64,000 nucleotides of DNA, taken from Mauremys mutica (Eukaryota > Chordata > Testudines > Geoemydidae). This document shows positions 63,130-64,000 of the stretch, piece after piece. Position 1 is the first letter of the stretch. Each line of letters starts with the position of its first letter. The stretch lies in contig NC_059072.1 in NCBI RefSeq assembly GCF_020497125.1, forward strand, positions 53,044,697 through 53,108,696. Reading direction: 5' to 3'. Made by a program: the position numbers and the translations under genes. The notes below the pieces were generated by a model. It made no database searches. It was not told where the DNA came from and saw only the letters and a list, made by a program, of their open reading frames with translations.

Positions 63130-64000
63130 CTGTTCAATAATACACTACAGAACACTTTTCTATGTACTTACTATAGTGTTGGGGTGTATGGGGTGTTGGG
63201 GGAGGGGCAGCACCTCTGGTGTAGGGGCATGTCGTGTCCTTTCAGGGCAGCTCGTCCACCTTTGGTCCCCACCTGTCACTCAGCTCTCACCTGTGGCTCC
63301 TAGTAGCTGTAGCATGCGCAGCGGCCACACCCCGGGCAACAGCTTCGACAGGCTGGCCAAAGCAGGTTGAGGGTAGCCGTCGGGCATAGACCTATGGTGA
63401 GATAGGGCCTTGTCTATCCCGAGCATATGAAGACAGACTCCAGCGGATTTAGCGGATGAGACCTTTTAGAATAAGACCAACGGTCATGAAGGCGGTTTCT
63501 GCAAACGATGTGGTACGCTAAGAGCACGGCAAGACGCAAAAAACGCCCTGGTCAACCACTGCACCCAGCCCATCTCCAACCGTCTTGACTTTTGTCCTGC
63601 CATTGGAGCAAGATGGAATCTAGGAAGAGAGAGTGAGGCTGACTATGCGCACCTCTCCCTCACTTTAATCCAATTCACGCGCAAGTCTTGACATCCCTCC
63701 AATTTCCGTAAATCTTAAAGTCCTGTGGCGATGGGCGAGCGACGAAGCAGCAGGTGTGGATACACTGGGAGCTGTAGCCGCGGACCTGCACACAGGCGGC
63801 TCAGGTCTAATGGTCGTCTTCCTGCTGACCGAAGCAACAGCTGGATTCAGCGTCTACCTGAGTGACTGAGCAGTCCTCTTTAGGACCGCACTGCTCACCT
63901 CCGTAGTAAGAGGAAGGGGCTAGAAAAGGTGCCCTAAACATTGTTTGCTTCATAGAACCCTGGCCAGCTCACCGCGGCTGGAGGGGATCCCATCTTACGC
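63130..64000. repeat. CpG-rich block running off the right edge, probably a young repeat
   Basis: From about 63180 the composition changes abruptly to GC- and CpG-rich (TGTGGTACGCTAAGAGCACG, GGGCGAGCGACGAAGCAGC, ACCGCGGCTGGAGGGGATCC). There is no long frame, no poly(A) and no visible right end. It reads like the 5' untranslated leader of an autonomous LINE or a related recent insertion whose coding part lies beyond the window. The family is not recognised with certainty. Confidence 0.45.

Noticed and set aside
1..64000. CRISPR arrays, bacterial operons, rRNA genes, functional tRNA genes
   Set aside because: No regularly spaced repeats with unique spacers, no ribosome-binding-site gene clusters and no complete cloverleaf were seen. 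tRNA-like words occur only within SINEs and related repeats.

Overview
This window looks like vertebrate nuclear DNA from a sauropsid, most likely a turtle. That call rests on what the repeats are: several CR1 LINEs with the ATTCTATG-type tail, Ty3/gypsy solo LTRs, PIF/Harbinger and hAT transposons and MITEs, an RTE-like LINE, tRNA-derived SINEs of the sauropsid type, and many short palindromic repeats built on a CCATTGAAGTCAATGG-like core. No host protein-coding exon, rRNA or tRNA gene could be supported. The window reads as a gene desert or a very long intron. Species and chromosome cannot be decided from it.

Layout. 1-2.5 kb: a GC-rich hAT MITE (8-bp target duplication) and a gypsy solo LTR (4-bp duplication). 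2.5-3.75 kb: a 5'-truncated CR1 whose reverse transcriptase frame is still open for 365 codons. 3.9-6.9 kb: two SINEs around a decayed gypsy pol fragment on the minus strand. 6.9-13.3 kb: mostly unique AT-rich DNA with a Harbinger MITE, a GC-rich repeat and an old CR1 piece. 13.3-20.7 kb: a nested stack. An interspersed repeat with a hammerhead-like core (probably Penelope-related) was split by a Harbinger transposon, which was split by an RTE-like LINE, which was split by a CR1; a hAT MITE also sits in the Harbinger. 24.0-28.1 kb: a mariner/Tigger-like element, a second Harbinger containing another CR1, and a Harbinger MITE. 28.1-36.9 kb: mostly unique, including stretches that look like conserved noncoding elements, a C/A-rich G-poor block and an old 0.8-kb-spaced direct repeat. 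36.9-39.5 kb: a CR1 interrupted by a solo ERV-type LTR. 39.7-44.4 kb: a fold-back hAT MITE, a palindromic repeat and a longer hAT. 46-52 kb: a MITE, a small palindrome with two hammerhead-like cores, a young CpG-rich Harbinger MITE with strong hairpins, a CR1 and an LTR fragment. 58.4-59.8 kb: a hAT with three CCAAT boxes and a gypsy solo LTR. 60-64 kb: an inverted-repeat element, a decayed RTE-like LINE with an inversion breakpoint, and a CpG-rich block running off the right edge.

The coding sequence present belongs to transposons and nearly all of it is broken: RT motifs (CR1, RTE-like, gypsy), Harbinger transposase and the Harbinger SANT/Myb-type partner protein. The most useful observations are the nested stack with its datable insertion order, the hammerhead-like cores in two repeat families, the hairpin-rich MITE, and the unexplained conserved-looking or strand-asymmetric blocks between 28 and 37 kb. 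All family assignments are from reading motifs, termini and target duplications; no database search was run.
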